A DNA stretch of 48,223 nucleotides. Source: Paracoccaceae bacterium (lineage in GTDB: Bacteria; Pseudomonadota; Alphaproteobacteria; Rhodobacterales; Rhodobacteraceae). The translations under genes were made by a program, and so were the position numbers. Every line of letters starts with the position of its first letter. Positions within the stretch are counted from its first letter, which is position 1. Below the pieces are notes generated by a model. That model saw only the letters and a list, made by a program, of their open reading frames with translations, was not told the DNA's origin and did not search any database. Shown here piece after piece: positions 26,878 to 36,569 of the stretch. The DNA lies in assembly GCA_002683685.1 (NCBI GenBank), contig NYTV01000132.1, positions 1-48,223 of the forward strand, written 5' to 3'.

Positions 26878-28476
26878 ATGTTAGACAACCGCCCCACACT
26901 TCCGCCAGAAATTGCCCGCCGGCGCACCTTTGCCATTATCAGCCACCCTGATGCCGGTAAGACCACTTTGACGGAAAAATTTCTGCTTTACGGCGGCGCC
27001 ATTCAAATGGCCGGGCAAGTACGCGCCAAGGGCGAGGCCCGAAGAACGCGCTCAGATTTCATGAAAATGGAGCAGGATCGGGGCATCTCGGTCTCCGCCT
27101 CTGCCATGTCATTTGACTTCAAGGCCTATCGGTTCAATCTAGTCGATACGCCGGGTCACTCGGATTTTTCAGAAGATACCTACCGTACCCTCACAGCGGT
27201 TGACGCGGCTGTAATGGTCATTGACGGCGCTAAGGGCGTTGAGAGCCAGACGCAAAAGCTGTTCGAAGTCTGCCGCATGCGCGATTTGCCGATTTTAACA
27301 TTTTGTAACAAAATGGACCGCGAAAGCCGTGATACATTTGAGATCATAGATGAGATCCAACAAAATCTTGCGATTGATGTCACGCCCGCCTCTTGGCCGA
27401 TTGGACGTGGCCGAGAATTCATTGGCACCTACGATCTGCTGCGCGACCAATTGGAGCTTATGGATAGGGCTGATCGCAATAGAGTGTCTGGATCTATAAA
27501 AATCAATGGATTGGACGATCCAGCCCTGGCAGAACATGTGCCTACAGACCTTCTTGAAGTGTTTCTTGAAGAAATTGAAATGGCCAAAGAGCTGTTGCCT
27601 AAAATGGATCATCAGGCGCTACTGGATGGCACTTTAACCCCGATTTGGTTCGGTTCGGCCATCAATTCCTTTGGGGTGCAAGAATTGATGCAAGGCATCG
27701 CTGATTTTGGCCCCGAGCCACAGCCGCAAAGGGCAGAACCGCGTTTTCTCGCCCCGGAAGAGCTCAAAGTGGCGGGGTTTGTGTTTAAAGTGCAAGCCAA
27801 TATGGACCCCAAACACCGTGATCGCGTCGCCTTCGTACGCTTGGCCTCCGGGCATTTCAAACGGGGAATGAAATTGACACATGTGCGCAGTAAGAAGCAG
27901 ATGTCGATTTCCAACCCGGTCCTCTTTCTTGCTGCCGACCGCGAACTTGCCGAGGAGGCTTGGGCGGGAGACATCATTGGCATTCCGAACCATGGACAAT
28001 TGCGCATTGGCGACACGCTGACAGAAGGGGAAACGCTCCGGGTGACTGGCATTCCGAGTTTTGCACCAGAATTGCTGCAATCTGTCCGCGCAGGCGATCC
28101 GCTTAAAGCCAAACATTTGGAAAAAGCCCTCATGCAATTTGCCGAAGAAGGTGCGGCCAAGGTTTTCAAACCGATGATTGGATCAGGCTTTATTGTCGGA
28201 GTAGTGGGAGCCTTACAATTTGAGGTGCTGGCCAGCCGCATTGAGCTTGAATACGGGCTTCCGGTGAGGATGGAGCCCAGTCAATTTACCTCGGCCCGCT
28301 GGGTCTCAGGGCCGCTGGACAAGATCGACGCCTTCGCACAGGCCAACAAGCAACATATGGCGCGAGACAATGACGACGACATGGTGTTTTTGACCCGGCT
28401 GCAATGGGACATTGACCGCGTGGGGCGGGATTACCCCGATGTTGCACTGACCGCGACGAAAGAAATGATGGTTTAA
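26878..28476 (+). CDS. prfC: Peptide chain release factor 3
   Basis: RF3 is a GTPase that recycles RF1/RF2 from the ribosome after termination. G1 is AIISHPDAGKTTLTEK, followed by the switch region MEQDRGISVSASAMSF. G3 is LVDTPGHSDFSEDTY and G4 CNKMDRE. The EF-G-like beta-barrel domain VAGFVFKVQANMDPKHRDRVAFVRL and the C-terminal RF3 domain (GALQFEVLASRIELEYGLPVRMEPSQFTSARWV) are both present. The start at 26878 (MLDNRPTLPPEIARRRTFA) is chosen; 26824 and 26869 are in frame but upstream. The length is 532 residues, normal for the family. Confidence 0.95.
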   Translation: MLDNRPTLPPEIARRRTFAIISHPDAGKTTLTEKFLLYGGAIQMAGQVRAKGEARRTRSDFMKMEQDRGISVSASAMSFDFKAYRFNLVDTPGHSDFSEDTYRTLTAVDAAVMVIDGAKGVESQTQKLFEVCRMRDLPILTFCNKMDRESRDTFEIIDEIQQNLAIDVTPASWPIGRGREFIGTYDLLRDQLELMDRADRNRVSGSIKINGLDDPALAEHVPTDLLEVFLEEIEMAKELLPKMDHQALLDGTLTPIWFGSAINSFGVQELMQGIADFGPEPQPQRAEPRFLAPEELKVAGFVFKVQANMDPKHRDRVAFVRLASGHFKRGMKLTHVRSKKQMSISNPVLFLAADRELAEEAWAGDIIGIPNHGQLRIGDTLTEGETLRVTGIPSFAPELLQSVRAGDPLKAKHLEKALMQFAEEGAAKVFKPMIGSGFIVGVVGALQFEVLASRIELEYGLPVRMEPSQFTSARWVSGPLDKIDAFAQANKQHMARDNDDDMVFLTRLQWDIDRVGRDYPDVALTATKEMMV

Positions 28477-28573
28477 AAGCCCGTTCTCGGCAATGGCCAT
28501 GCCTGTTTGCGGGTTTGACCTATGGCAGATTACCGCCTATACGGGCTGAGTTGGCATGCGGCCAACCCTGCGA

Positions 28574-28626
28574 TGGACGTGAATTACCTGCGTCCAACAC
28601 TCGTCGTGAAAATCTCTATTCACGAC
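28574..28626 (+). promoter_or_regulatory. Two hairpins in the leader of the DEAD-box helicase gene
   Basis: TGGACG (28574-28579) can pair with CGTCCA (28591-28596). GTCGTGAA (28603-28610) pairs perfectly over 8 bases with TTCACGAC (28619-28626). The second stem ends 12 bases before the ATG at 28639, where no clear ribosome site is visible. Structured leaders control translation of cold-induced DEAD-box helicases in other bacteria; a similar role here is inference. Confidence 0.4.
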
Positions 28627-28638
28627 ATATCTTGATGG

Positions 28639-30282
28639 ATGTACATGATAAAATTCACTGACCTAAATTTGGACGCTAAAGTCCTTAAAGCCATTGCCGA
28701 AGCTGGTTATGACACCCCCACTCCCATTCAAGCCGGGGCCATCCCTCCAGCGCTCGAGTGTAAAGATGTCCTAGGCATCGCGCAGACCGGAACAGGCAAG
28801 ACCGCCAGCTTCACCCTTCCCATGATCACTTTGCTCGGCCGCGGTCGCGCCCGTGCGCGCATGCCGCGCAGCCTGGTGCTTTGCCCCACTCGCGAATTGG
28901 CCGCACAGGTGGCCGAAAATTTCGATACCTACACAAAATACAGCAAACTGACCAAGGCTCTGCTGATTGGCGGTGTGAGCTTCAAAGAACAAGACAAGCT
29001 GATTGACCGAGGTGTCGACGTATTGATTGCAACACCCGGGCGGCTGCTCGATCACGTTGAACGCGGCAAATTGCTTTTGACCGGCGTCCAAATCATGGTG
29101 GTGGATGAGGCGGATAGAATGCTTGATATGGGATTCATTCCAGATATTGAACGGATCTTCAAACTCACCCCCTTCACCCGGCAAACCTTGTTTTTTAGCG
29201 CGACCATGGCGCCAGAGATTGAGCGCATCACAAATATGTTTCTCTCAGCACCCGCCAAAATTGAGGTGGCACGCGCGGCGACCACGTCCGATACAATCAC
29301 CCAATCGGTCATTATGTTCAAAGCCAGCCGCAAGGATCGTGAAGGTACTGAAAAACGCGCGCTCTTACGCGGTATGATTGAGAGCGAAGCGGAAAATTGC
29401 AGCAACGCCATTATCTTTTGCAATCGCAAAATGGACGTGGATGTGGTGGCCAAATCCATGCAAAAATACGGCCTTGATGCAGCACCTATACATGGTGATT
29501 TAGATCAATCCAAACGCATGGAAACTTTGGACAATTTCCGATCTGGCGCGCTGCGATTCTTGGTGGCCTCAGATGTGGCGGCGCGTGGGCTGGATGTGCC
29601 TAATGTGAGCCATGTCTTCAACTACGACGTGCCCAGCCATGCGGAAGACTATGTACACCGAATCGGTCGCACAGGCCGCGCGGGCAAGTCTGGCACGGCC
29701 ATGATGATCTGTAGCCCGCGAGATGAAAAGAATTTTGCCGCCATCGAAGAGCTGGTGAAAATGGAAATCCCGCGGATGAAGCATGCAAAATCTGGCCAGA
29801 CTGCCGAGGTCGAAACGGTTTCAGAAGCCAGCGTAGAAAAAAAACCGGTTCGACGCAGTCGCGCCGCAAGATCAAAGCAATCAAATGTACAAGAGCCGCC
29901 GGAGGCGCAAGCACTGCCTGCTGCCGTCGACACGGCAGCAGATTCCGCGCCCGCAGTCGTAGACACGGCCGAGGAGAACACGCAGCCCCGCAATCCTGCA
30001 CGCGAGCAAACCTCAAACCGGCGCGGCGGCCGTGGACGCGGCCGCAACCGTGATGCTGAGCCCCGCGACAATCGTCGTGGTGGGGCCACTTGGGACGCCA
30101 CAATGCCCAATTTCATTGCAAAAAGTTTTACAGAGCGTTTGGTAGCAGAGGGCAGAGACCCATCAGCGGCCAATGATACGCCTGAGGGCAAAGAACTGCC
30201 CAGCATTGCGGGCGGCGCTCAAGATCTCAGCCTGACCCAGGCGCCTCAGGACACCTTAGCTGCTCAGGAAGACTTTGCATAA
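28639..30282 (+). CDS. DEAD-box RNA helicase, RhlE-like
   Basis: This ATP-dependent RNA helicase acts in ribosome assembly or RNA turnover. It is 547 residues long. The Q motif YDTPTPIQAGAIPPAL leads into motif I AQTGTGKTASF, Ia PTRELAAQV, II VVDEADRML, III FFSATM, and the second RecA domain with motif VI HRIGRTGRAGKSG. The core ends near residue 375. A low-complexity tail follows, Ala/Glu/Thr-rich and then Arg-Gly-rich (RRGGRGRGRNRDAEP near 460), likely binding RNA. ATG 28645 is an alternative start. RNase J is encoded convergently next door. Confidence 0.93.
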   Translation: MYMIKFTDLNLDAKVLKAIAEAGYDTPTPIQAGAIPPALECKDVLGIAQTGTGKTASFTLPMITLLGRGRARARMPRSLVLCPTRELAAQVAENFDTYTKYSKLTKALLIGGVSFKEQDKLIDRGVDVLIATPGRLLDHVERGKLLLTGVQIMVVDEADRMLDMGFIPDIERIFKLTPFTRQTLFFSATMAPEIERITNMFLSAPAKIEVARAATTSDTITQSVIMFKASRKDREGTEKRALLRGMIESEAENCSNAIIFCNRKMDVDVVAKSMQKYGLDAAPIHGDLDQSKRMETLDNFRSGALRFLVASDVAARGLDVPNVSHVFNYDVPSHAEDYVHRIGRTGRAGKSGTAMMICSPRDEKNFAAIEELVKMEIPRMKHAKSGQTAEVETVSEASVEKKPVRRSRAARSKQSNVQEPPEAQALPAAVDTAADSAPAVVDTAEENTQPRNPAREQTSNRRGGRGRGRNRDAEPRDNRRGGATWDATMPNFIAKSFTERLVAEGRDPSAANDTPEGKELPSIAGGAQDLSLTQAPQDTLAAQEDFA

Positions 30283-30332
30283 AACCTTTTCTGCGGATCT
30301 GGGCGGTCTGCCCGGACGAGCCGATAAGCCGG

Positions 30333-30368
30333 AAAAAGCAGCCCGGCGCTCATGCCGGGCGTGCTTTT
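30333..30368. terminator. Bidirectional intrinsic terminator between the helicase and rnj
   Basis: GCCCGGC and GCCGGGC pair around a 6-base loop, extended by AGCA/TGCT with one bulge. TTTT follows on the plus strand and TTTTT on the minus strand. The element lies between two convergent genes (stops at 30282 and 30381) and should end both transcripts. Confidence 0.85.
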
Positions 30369-30380
30369 AACGCGTTTTGG

Positions 30381-32045
30381 TTATGACAAACGGCTGATCA
30401 CAACGGTGACCTCTGGCTTTTTACCAATCTCAGACTGCGCAGATTGCCGTGCAATACGGCACAGCTCATCTTCAAGTTTCTTATCATCACGCAGAGTTTT
30501 GCGGCCCGCGCGCATCATAAATTGGTTCAAATCTTCTTCCAGAACTTCAGCCAAGCCCGCTCGGCTGCTGCCGATTTCTGGCAGGCCTTTAATTTCACAC
30601 CAAGGTTCACCCAAAGGACCGTCATCATCCAATATCACACTCACCATGACATGACCGTTGAGCGACATGCGAATACGGTCACGCACCACCCCGTCTAATG
30701 CGCCAATTTGCACAGATCCATCAATATAGGTGCGACCAGTCTCAACGAACTCCTCAACAGTGGGCGCATTGCCGGAAAGGTTAATCACCGTACCATCCAC
30801 CGCGACAACCGATTGTATCCCCTTGGCCTTAGCCAAATTCGCATGAGCACGCAGATGGCGGTGTTCGCCATGCATCGGCACCATAATCTGCGGCTGCATC
30901 AAAGCATGCATGGCTTCAAGATCCGGGCGGTTGGCATGGCCAGACACATGATAGGCGCCCAAGGCATCATCCACAACATCCACACCAATTTCAGACAGTT
31001 GGTTGATAATCTTAATCACGCCACGCTCATTGCCCGGAATGGTTTTTGACGAAAATAGGAACAGATCCCCTTCCTTGAGCTTATGCCCGCGATATTTGCC
31101 ATTGGCCAATTGCGCAGAGGCTGCGCGCCGCTCACCCTGGCTGCCTGTGACCAAGAACATCAGATTGCCGCGCGGCACATCCAAAGCTTCCTCTGGGCTA
31201 ATCACCGGAGGAAAATCTGACAATACGCCGGTCTCAAGCGCCGCTTCTACCATTTTGTTCATCGCCCGCCCCATAAGGCAGACCGAGCGCCCCGCGCGGC
31301 GGGCCGCTTCTGCCAAGGTTTTGACCCTCGCGACATTGCTGGCAAAGGTGGTGGCCACAACCAATTGATCGGCAGATGCCACCAATTGCGTAATATTGTC
31401 CCCCAAACTCGCCTCAGACCGCCCTGGGTTTAGAGAAAAGACATTGGTACTATCACAGACCAAAGCCTTGACTCCGGGTTTGGCAATCTCGCCCCAAAGG
31501 ACAGGATCCCAGCCTTCACCAACCAAGGGCGTCTCGTCCAGCTTGAAATCCCCCGTATGCACAACCCGCCCCTCTGGCGTATCAATCACCAAACCCGAAC
31601 TTTCAGGAATAGAGTGGCTAATGGGCAGGAAACCAATTTTAAACGGCCCCAATGTCACTTGATCTGGCCAAGCGGCCATGACCGTCACCGCATTGGCGGC
31701 AACCCCGTGCTCTTCCAATTTGCGACGAGCAATATTGGCGGTAAAAGCGCGGCAGTAAATTGGCGCGCCCAAACGGGCATAGGTATGGCCAACGGCTCCA
31801 ACATGATCTTCATGCGCATGGGTGATGAACACTCCATCAATACGGTCTTTGCGTGCCTCTAGCCAGGCAATGTCAGGAATAATCAAATCAACCCCAGGTG
31901 ACCCGTCCATATCAGGAAAGGTCACACCAAGATCAACGACAATCAGGCGCTCTTTGTCTCGCGGCCCGTAACCATAGACATAGCAATTCATTCCCACCTC
32001 CCCGGCGCCGCCGAGAGGGAGATACATTAAACGTTGTTGGCTCAT
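30381..32045 (-). CDS. rnj: Ribonuclease J
   Basis: RNase J is a metallo-beta-lactamase/beta-CASP ribonuclease with endo- and 5' exonuclease activity. The 554-residue protein has GGAGEVGMNCYVY and VVDLGVTFPD at the start, then the zinc motif GVFITHAHEDHVGAV (HxHxDH) near residue 76. VHTGDFKLDETPL comes later, with the beta-CASP segment SNVARVKTLAEAARRAGRSVCLMGRAM and PMHGEHRHLRAH near 385. It overlaps coaX by four bases (ATGA), ending the long nuo-birA-coaX-rnj run. Confidence 0.95.
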   Translation of the reverse strand: MSQQRLMYLPLGGAGEVGMNCYVYGYGPRDKERLIVVDLGVTFPDMDGSPGVDLIIPDIAWLEARKDRIDGVFITHAHEDHVGAVGHTYARLGAPIYCRAFTANIARRKLEEHGVAANAVTVMAAWPDQVTLGPFKIGFLPISHSIPESSGLVIDTPEGRVVHTGDFKLDETPLVGEGWDPVLWGEIAKPGVKALVCDSTNVFSLNPGRSEASLGDNITQLVASADQLVVATTFASNVARVKTLAEAARRAGRSVCLMGRAMNKMVEAALETGVLSDFPPVISPEEALDVPRGNLMFLVTGSQGERRAASAQLANGKYRGHKLKEGDLFLFSSKTIPGNERGVIKIINQLSEIGVDVVDDALGAYHVSGHANRPDLEAMHALMQPQIMVPMHGEHRHLRAHANLAKAKGIQSVVAVDGTVINLSGNAPTVEEFVETGRTYIDGSVQIGALDGVVRDRIRMSLNGHVMVSVILDDDGPLGEPWCEIKGLPEIGSSRAGLAEVLEEDLNQFMMRAGRKTLRDDKKLEDELCRIARQSAQSEIGKKPEVTVVISRLS

Positions 32046-32815
32046 CCAATTTCCTTATTGAATTGATGGATCACGGTGAGACCGTGCATTGTAAGCTCAT
32101 CTTCGAACGCATCGAACAGATGGGCTGAGTGTTGAAACAGCGGCGCAAGGCCACCGGTCGAAATGACTTTCATCGGTTTGCCATGTTCAGCTTTGATCTG
32201 GTCGCAGATCTCACGCACGAGGCCAACATAGCCCCAGAACACGCCCGATTGCATGCAGGCCACCGTATTGGTGCCAATCACGCGCTGGGGTTTTGAAATA
32301 TCCACATGTGGCAAAGCGGCCGCGGCTTGATGCAATGCTTCGAGGCTAAGGTTGACGCCCGGCGCAATAGAACCACCGACATAGGCACCATCGCTGTCGA
32401 CCACATCGAAGGTGGTGGCTGTACCAAAATCCACGATGATAAGGTCGCCACCAAACAGATCATGCCCAGCGACGGAATTGCCCAGCCGATCCGGTCCAAC
32501 GGCTGTGCCTGCATCGACACGCACAGAAATCGGAAGCCGGCAATCCGTACGCCCGACCACCAGCGGCCGCGTGCCGAAATACTTATCCGCCAGAACCCTC
32601 AGGTTAAACACAACCCGAGGAACCGTCGAGGAAATCACCATCTCATCAATATCGCCAGCGATACCATCCAGGGTCATCAACGTATTGAGCCAGACAAAAT
32701 ACTGATCCGCTGTGCGTTTATGGGAAGAGGCAATCCGCCAATTGGCGATGAACTGCGTGCCATCCCAAATCGAGAACACAGTATTGGTATTTCCGCAGTC
32801 AATCGCGAGTAGCAT
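32042..32815 (-). CDS. coaX: Type III pantothenate kinase
   Basis: CoaX phosphorylates pantothenate, the first step of coenzyme A synthesis. The 257-residue protein opens MLLAIDCGNTNTVFSIWDG (phosphate-binding). AGTAVGPDRLGNSVAG near residue 105 and LIIVDFGTATTFDVVD carry the catalytic Asp, and YVGGSIAPGVNLSLEAL follows. These match the type III (ASKHA) family. It lies 11 bases after birA and overlaps rnj. Confidence 0.96.
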   Translation of the reverse strand: MLLAIDCGNTNTVFSIWDGTQFIANWRIASSHKRTADQYFVWLNTLMTLDGIAGDIDEMVISSTVPRVVFNLRVLADKYFGTRPLVVGRTDCRLPISVRVDAGTAVGPDRLGNSVAGHDLFGGDLIIVDFGTATTFDVVDSDGAYVGGSIAPGVNLSLEALHQAAAALPHVDISKPQRVIGTNTVACMQSGVFWGYVGLVREICDQIKAEHGKPMKVISTGGLAPLFQHSAHLFDAFEDELTMHGLTVIHQFNKEIG

Positions 32816-32826
32816 TTGGATAGGCC

Positions 32827-33570
32827 CTAAAAATAGATATCAGCGGCTGGTATGACCCTCTTGCCGCCTGCCGTCAACAGCAGCAAATTGCCCTGGGCAT
32901 CCAGCCCTTCAAAACGGCCAGTTATCTCCTCTCGCCCGGTGCGGGCGGTAATATCCTCACCCAAACGAGCCGCATGGGCGGTCCATTCGGCGCGAACCTC
33001 ACAGAAGCCTTGCTGCTGCAAAACTTCATCTACCGCTGAAAATTCCACCGCAAGGATCGCAAGAAACTCTTCCGGGGCTGGGCTTTGGCCTGTCACATCC
33101 GCCACGCCGATCGGCTGAAAACTTGCATGCGCAACATCGCGAGGCGCATGGCCAAGGTTGACACCAATCCCGATGGTTAAGCGATCAACCAGCTGGCCAG
33201 ACCCGACAGATTCAAGCAAGATCCCAGCGACCTTCCCGCCATTAAGCAAAACATCATTTGGCCATTTTTGAGCCAAGGCCCCCGCCTCCACTACGCGAGA
33301 CAAGGCCCGCCGCAGGGCGCAGGCCGCAACGAAAGAGCGCTGCGCCGCCTGAGCGGGGGGGCAAAAGGGCTGCATGACCAAACTGGCAGCAAAGGCCCCG
33401 GCTGGGCTCAACCAACTGCGTCCCTGCCGTCCGCGGGCTTGAGTCTGCCTGGCCGCCAAAATCCAATGCGGGAAACCCTGCGCCCCATCATAACTGCGAG
33501 CCAAATCCATAGTGGATCGCGCCTGCGCATAAAAACTGGCGCTGACGCCAGGGGGCAAATTAATTTGCAA
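32827..33570 (-). CDS. birA: Biotin--[acetyl-CoA-carboxylase] ligase
   Basis: BirA attaches biotin to carboxylase carrier protein. Only the catalytic and C-terminal domains are present, with no N-terminal HTH, so this is the monofunctional type that cannot act as the biotin repressor. Motifs are [34 protein letters not shown] and IGIGVNLG. No ATG fits at the expected place. TTG at 33570, preceded by GGCGGGG and overlapping the end of nuoN, gives 247 residues; the longer ATG at 33627 would lie deep inside nuoN. Confidence 0.9.
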   Translation of the reverse strand: MQINLPPGVSASFYAQARSTMDLARSYDGAQGFPHWILAARQTQARGRQGRSWLSPAGAFAASLVMQPFCPPAQAAQRSFVAACALRRALSRVVEAGALAQKWPNDVLLNGGKVAGILLESVGSGQLVDRLTIGIGVNLGHAPRDVAHASFQPIGVADVTGQSPAPEEFLAILAVEFSAVDEVLQQQGFCEVRAEWTAHAARLGEDITARTGREEITGRFEGLDAQGNLLLLTAGGKRVIPAADIYF

Positions 33571-35002
33571 GAGACCCCGCCGCCACCTGCGCCAAAGGCT
33601 CAATGCCAAACAGGCTAAAGGCCGCACCTAAGGTGATCACAGCGGTGGACGCCACCAAGATCACAGTCAACCGACGCGGCGTCTGGGTATCAAGTGGCTC
33701 GCTCTCCGCACCAAAATACATGAAATAAACGATGCGAATATAATAATAGGCACCAATCACAGAGGCCACCACCCCGGCTATGGCGAGCCAAGCCATATTG
33801 GCCTCATAAGCGGCGCGCAGCACATAGAATTTGCCAAAGAACCCGATCATGGGCGGGACTCCAGCCATAGAGAACATTATGAACACCACACAGAGCGCTT
33901 TCAAAGCCTGACCTTTTGACAGCATGCTGAGGGAGGCAATATCACTCACAGGTCGACCATCACGCTCCATAGAGAGGATCAAGGCAAACATGCCGATGTT
34001 CATAGAGATATAAATCGCCATATAGATCAACATGGCTTGAACGCCGAACACCGTGCCCGCGGCCAGACCCATCAAAGCAAAGCCCATATGCGCGATTGAA
34101 GAATATGCCATCAAACGTTTAATGTCTTTTTGCCCAATCGCTGCCACTGCACCAAGAAACATTGAAAAGACCGATAGGACTGCCACAACCTGTTGCCAAT
34201 CTGCGGTCACGCCGCCGAAAGCATCATGCACAACACGGGCAAACAGGCCCATAGCCGCCATCTTTGGCGCCGTGGCAAAAAAGGCTGTGACAGGGGTTGG
34301 CGCGCCTTCATAGACATCTGGCGCCCACATGTGAAAAGGCGCGGCAGAAACCTTGAAGCCCATGCCGGCAATGACAAAGACTAAGCCCAACAGCAATCCA
34401 ATGGACAAATCCCCATTGCCGGTTGCGGCCGAAATACCGGAAAACCCGACCGTGCCGGCGAACCCATAGACCAAAGAGGTGCCATAAAGCAGCAGACCAG
34501 ACGACAAAGCGCCCAGCACAAAATACTTCAAACCGGCTTCGGTCGATTTGGCACTGTCGCGGCGGAAGGCTGCGACCACATAGAGGGCCAAAGATTGCAG
34601 CTCGAGCCCCATATAGAGGGTCAAAAGGCTGCCCGCAGAGACCATCACCATCATGCCCACAACTGACAGAGCCACCAAAAGCGGGTATTCAAACTTCAGC
34701 ATATCATGTTTGGCCGCGTAATCTTGGCCCATCACCAGAACCAAAGCCGCGGATAGTAAAATCACAATTTTGCAAAATCGCGCGAAACTATCGTCGATGA
34801 ACATCCCACCAAATGAGGCTGTACCCGCCGGCGTGCCCATCGCCAGCACCAATGCCAGAAGCATAAACGAACCGCTGGTCAGCCAGACCGAGAGCGCGGC
34901 GTGCCGATCCTTGCCCGTATAAACGAAAACAACCAAAGCCAGCATCGCATAGAGCGACAGAAGAACCTCAGGTAGAACAGTCGTGAAATCAGAAGCGATC
35001 AT
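33560..35002 (-). CDS. nuoN: NADH-quinone oxidoreductase subunit N
   Basis: NuoN is one of three antiporter-like proton-pumping subunits in the membrane arm of complex I. The 480-residue, about 14-helix protein has [26 protein letters not shown], which includes a broken-helix Lys. [20 protein letters not shown], with the central Lys, and [15 protein letters not shown] follow. It is the last nuo gene, 16 bases after nuoM, and overlaps birA. Confidence 0.97.
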   Translation of the reverse strand: MIASDFTTVLPEVLLSLYAMLALVVFVYTGKDRHAALSVWLTSGSFMLLALVLAMGTPAGTASFGGMFIDDSFARFCKIVILLSAALVLVMGQDYAAKHDMLKFEYPLLVALSVVGMMVMVSAGSLLTLYMGLELQSLALYVVAAFRRDSAKSTEAGLKYFVLGALSSGLLLYGTSLVYGFAGTVGFSGISAATGNGDLSIGLLLGLVFVIAGMGFKVSAAPFHMWAPDVYEGAPTPVTAFFATAPKMAAMGLFARVVHDAFGGVTADWQQVVAVLSVFSMFLGAVAAIGQKDIKRLMAYSSIAHMGFALMGLAAGTVFGVQAMLIYMAIYISMNIGMFALILSMERDGRPVSDIASLSMLSKGQALKALCVVFIMFSMAGVPPMIGFFGKFYVLRAAYEANMAWLAIAGVVASVIGAYYYIRIVYFMYFGAESEPLDTQTPRRLTVILVASTAVITLGAAFSLFGIEPLAQVAAGSLAN

Positions 35003-35018
35003 GTTCCAAAATTCCCCT

Positions 35019-36569
35019 TTAATGGGACGCAGTGGATGCGGCCGAACTCACAACTCCGTGAGCGGCCACATTGCTGTGATAGGTTTCAACCAAAGCCGCA
35101 ACCGACGGCCCAATGATGTCAAGAATAAGCGCTGGATAAACGCCCAAGATCAACGTCATCGCCACAAGAGGGGCGAAGATCATCTTCTCACGCGGTGCCA
35201 TATCGGTAATGGATTTCAAGCTCTCTTTGATCAGATCCCCCAAAACCACGCGGCGATACAGCCACAGCGCATAGGCCGCCGACAAGATCACACCAGAGGC
35301 CGCGAATAGCGCCACCCAGGTGTTGACCTGAAAGATGCCCATCAAAGTGAGGAATTCGCCAACAAACCCAGATGTGCCGGGGAGGCCAACATTGGCCATG
35401 GTGAAAAACATAAAGATCAATGCATAGCTGGGCATCCGATTTACCAAGCCGCCATAGGCGTCAATCTCGCGGGTGTGCATCCGGTCATAAATCACCCCCA
35501 CACAGAGAAACAACGCACCGGAGATAAAGCCGTGACTCAGCATCTGAAATATCGCGCCATCAATCCCTTGCTGATTGGCCGCAAATATCCCCATGGTGAC
35601 ATAGCCCATATGCGCCACCGAGGAATAGGCGATCAGTTTTTTCATATCTTGTTGCGCCAATGCGACCAGAGAGGTGTAGACAATCGCGATGGCCGACATC
35701 CAAAACACCAAAGGCGCCAGTAGGTCAGAGGCCACAGGGAACATCGGCAAGGAGAACCGCAGGAACCCGTAGCCTCCCATTTTCAACAAGATTGCCGCCA
35801 GGACCACTGAGCCGGCCGTCGGCGCTTGCACATGGGCATCTGGCAACCAGGTATGCACCGGCCACATCGGCATTTTCACCGCAAATGAGGCGAAGAAAGC
35901 CAGCCACATGAGCGTTTGCGCCCCGCCAATAATGTGAAAACCCGCCACGGACAGCGTGTCAGATCCAAAATTATGGCTCAAGAGCACAACCATATCGGTA
36001 GTTCCAGCATCAGCGAACATGGCCACCATGGCCACGAGCATCAGAACAGAGCCCAAAAATGTGTAGAGAAAGAACTTGAAGGACGCATAAATCCGCTCTT
36101 TTCCGCCCCAAATTCCAATAATCAAAAACATTGGGATCAAACAGGCCTCAAAAAACATGTAAAACAGCACCAGATCCAGAGCGCAGAACACCCCGATCAT
36201 CAGGCTTTCAAGCACCAAAAAGGCGATCATGTATTCTTTAAGACGATGGGTGACGTTCCAAGAGGCTGCAATGACCAGGGGCATCGTGAATGTTGTGAGT
36301 AAAACAAACAGAAGGCTGATCCCATCGACCCCCATCTTATACTGCATACCCAAGAGCCAGCTGCGCTCTTCGACAAATTGAAAGCTCGTATCATTTGGCT
36401 CAAAACCTGACAGCAGCATAAGCGAGGCCAGAAACGTAAATCCGGTCGCGGCCAGCGCTAGATTTTTCACATTACTTTGCGAGGCCTCACTATCACCGCG
36501 CGCCAAAAGCGCCAAGATGATCGCTGCGACCAAAGGAATAAATGTAATTAGGCTAAGAAGGTTGCTCAT
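35019..36569 (-). CDS. nuoM: NADH-quinone oxidoreductase subunit M
   Basis: NuoM is the second antiporter-like subunit of complex I. The 516-residue protein has ASCLIP-type family helices and [53 protein letters not shown] includes the central Lys, and [13 protein letters not shown] follows. Its ATG shares one base with the nuoL stop, showing tight coupling. Confidence 0.97.
   Translation of the reverse strand: MSNLLSLITFIPLVAAIILALLARGDSEASQSNVKNLALAATGFTFLASLMLLSGFEPNDTSFQFVEERSWLLGMQYKMGVDGISLLFVLLTTFTMPLVIAASWNVTHRLKEYMIAFLVLESLMIGVFCALDLVLFYMFFEACLIPMFLIIGIWGGKERIYASFKFFLYTFLGSVLMLVAMVAMFADAGTTDMVVLLSHNFGSDTLSVAGFHIIGGAQTLMWLAFFASFAVKMPMWPVHTWLPDAHVQAPTAGSVVLAAILLKMGGYGFLRFSLPMFPVASDLLAPLVFWMSAIAIVYTSLVALAQQDMKKLIAYSSVAHMGYVTMGIFAANQQGIDGAIFQMLSHGFISGALFLCVGVIYDRMHTREIDAYGGLVNRMPSYALIFMFFTMANVGLPGTSGFVGEFLTLMGIFQVNTWVALFAASGVILSAAYALWLYRRVVLGDLIKESLKSITDMAPREKMIFAPLVAMTLILGVYPALILDIIGPSVAALVETYHSNVAAHGVVSSAASTASH

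Noticed and set aside
28522..28635. 37-codon plus-strand frame upstream of the DEAD-box helicase
   Set aside because: It overlaps the leader hairpins and has no ribosome site or recognisable domain. The leader-structure explanation is preferred.
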